6,115 nucleotides of DNA, from NCBI GenBank assembly GCA_964556705.1, contig CAZKXX010000151.1, positions 1 to 6,115 of the forward strand, written 5' to 3'. Below the pieces are notes generated by a model, which saw nothing but the letters and a program-made list of their open reading frames with translations, did no database searches and was not told the DNA's origin. Below are positions 4,978-6,115 of this stretch, piece after piece. How positions within the stretch are numbered: the first letter of the stretch is position 1; every line of letters begins with the position of its first letter. Position numbers and translations under genes: made by a program. Source of the DNA: CAZKXX01 sp964556705 (lineage in GTDB: Bacteria > Acidobacteriota > Terriglobia > UBA7540).

Positions 4978-6115
4978 ATGCCGACTCGACAAAAGAAGGC
5001 GAACGAATTCAACGAGCTTCCGATTCTTCCCGTGCGGGACACGGTGCTGTTTCCGAACGCCATCCTGCCGCTGACGGTGGGCCGCGAAAGCTCGCTGCGC
5101 CTCATCACCGACCTCAAGGAAGAGGAGAAATTCATCGGCGTCGTCGCGCAGCGCGACCCGCGCGTGGACAACCCGCAGCCCGTGGACCTCTACCAGATCG
5201 GCACCGCGGCCTTCATTCACAAAATCATCAAGCTGCCCAACCAGAGCCTGTTCATTTTCGTGGAAGGACTGCAACGCATCGCCATCCAGGAGGTTGTGCA
5301 AATCGAGCCCTACCTGCGCGCCAAGGTGCGGCAGCTTCCCGATGCCGTCCCGCCCGAGCAGCAGCCGGAGTTCGAAGCGCTTTCGCGCAGCGTCACGACA
5401 CTTTTCCAGCAGGTCGTGCAGCTTTCGCCGACCCTTTCCGACGACCTCCAGACCGTCGTCATGAACATTGACGACCCGGGCCGGCTTGCCGATTTCATCG
5501 CCGCCAACCTCCCTTCCCTTTCCTCGACGGAAAAACAGGAGCTCCTCGAAAGTCTCGACCTCAAGTCGCGCCTCGAGCGCCTGAACCGCCAACTGGCGCG
5601 CGAGGTGGAAGTGCTGCAACTGCGCTCCAAGATCCAGTCCGAAGTCCAGGACCAGGTGACGCAGAGCCAGCGCGAGTACTACCTGCGCGAGCAGCTCAAG
5701 GCGATCCAGAAGGAACTCGGCGAAGCCGACGAGCAGCAGGAAATCGAAGAGCTGCGCCGCAAGATCGAGGCCGCGGGCATGACCGACGAGGCGCGCAAGG
5801 AAGCCCTGCGCGAGCTGAACCGCCTCGCCAAGATGTCTCCGGCCGCCGCCGATTACCACGTCACGCGCACTTATCTCGACTGGCTGGTCACGCTCCCCTG
5901 GCAGAAGGTGAGCGACTTCAAGGTGGACCTGAAGAAGGCCAAGCAGGTCCTCGACGAAGACCACTACGACCTTGAAAAGATCAAGGAACGCATCCTCGAT
6001 TACCTCGCCGTGCTGCAACTGAAGCCGCAGCTCAAGGGTCCGATTCTCTGCTTCGTCGGCCCGCCCGGCGTCGGCAAGACCTCGCTCGGAAGGTCCATCG
6101 CCCGCGCGCTCGACC
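4978..6115 (+). CDS. lon: ATP-dependent Lon protease, N-terminal part, cut by the window end
   Basis: Lon is a cytoplasmic hexameric AAA+ serine protease that unfolds and degrades misfolded and regulatory proteins. The window holds 379 codons plus one base, with no stop. The N-terminal substrate-binding domain opens with LPILPVRDTVLFP (14-26) and spans roughly 14-210. A charged helical segment follows, including QREYYLREQLKAIQKELGE (231-249), then YLDWLVTLPW (299-308). The Walker A motif GPPGVGKT is complete at 361-368, close to its position in E. coli Lon (356-363), so no large insertion or deletion precedes it. Walker B, the sensors and the Ser-Lys protease dyad lie beyond the window; a complete protein would be about 800 residues. 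The ATG follows a GAGG site and an extended -10 promoter, and the gene appears to be its own transcription unit here. The many Glu/Lys/Gln codons leave a long but non-coding open frame on the opposite strand. Confidence 0.97.
   Translation, partial: MPTRQKKANEFNELPILPVRDTVLFPNAILPLTVGRESSLRLITDLKEEEKFIGVVAQRDPRVDNPQPVDLYQIGTAAFIHKIIKLPNQSLFIFVEGLQRIAIQEVVQIEPYLRAKVRQLPDAVPPEQQPEFEALSRSVTTLFQQVVQLSPTLSDDLQTVVMNIDDPGRLADFIAANLPSLSSTEKQELLESLDLKSRLERLNRQLAREVEVLQLRSKIQSEVQDQVTQSQREYYLREQLKAIQKELGEADEQQEIEELRRKIEAAGMTDEARKEALRELNRLAKMSPAAADYHVTRTYLDWLVTLPWQKVSDFKVDLKKAKQVLDEDHYDLEKIKERILDYLAVLQLKPQLKGPILCFVGPPGVGKTSLGRSIARALD

Noticed and set aside
4954..6018. A 354-codon minus-strand open frame opposite lon
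   Set aside because: Its Leu/Val/Glu/His-rich sequence is the expected mirror of Lon Glu/Lys/Gln/Asp codons; Lon motifs on the plus strand are unambiguous.

Overview
The window is a GC-rich bacterial chromosome segment (above 60% G+C by eye) carrying five protein genes: three on the minus strand and two on the plus strand. The Lon N-terminal sequence and the extended -10 promoter style (TGCTAGAAT, seen twice) suggest an Acidobacteriota-like organism. That placement is an inference from remembered sequence character, not from a search. No mobile-element gene, tRNA, rRNA or CRISPR array was seen.

Left part (1-2599). The first 37 bases form a near-perfect hairpin downstream of feoB. Then, reading right to left on the minus strand, come feoA (2330 to 2073) and feoB (2076 to 82), a compact ferrous-iron uptake operon whose genes overlap by GTGA. 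Upstream of feoA, the 269-bp gap 2331-2599 holds a pair of AGTTGCAA repeats that could be an iron-responsive operator. It also holds a cluster of small dyads enclosed by an 8-bp inverted repeat.

Middle part (2600-4726). A D-lactate-dehydrogenase-like NAD-dependent 2-hydroxyacid dehydrogenase lies on the minus strand, with a plausible sigma70-type promoter. It is transcribed divergently from a plus-strand alpha/beta hydrolase of unknown substrate, which has an intact Ser-Asp-His triad and an extended -10 promoter.

Right part (4727-6115). A 251-bp gap contains a small AT-rich hairpin, a perfect 12-bp palindrome and a second TGCTAGAAT element. It leads into lon, the ATP-dependent protease, which is cut by the window edge just after its Walker A motif.

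How the genes relate: FeoAB and a fermentative-type hydroxyacid dehydrogenase would both fit low-oxygen life, but nothing in the sequence ties them into one transcription unit. Apart from feoAB, each gene appears to have its own promoter. I see mostly ordinary housekeeping and metabolic genes and no convincing new multi-gene system. The items most worth a second look are the non-coding signals at 1-37, 2407-2434, 2494-2591 and 4853-4864, and the uncharacterised hydrolase.
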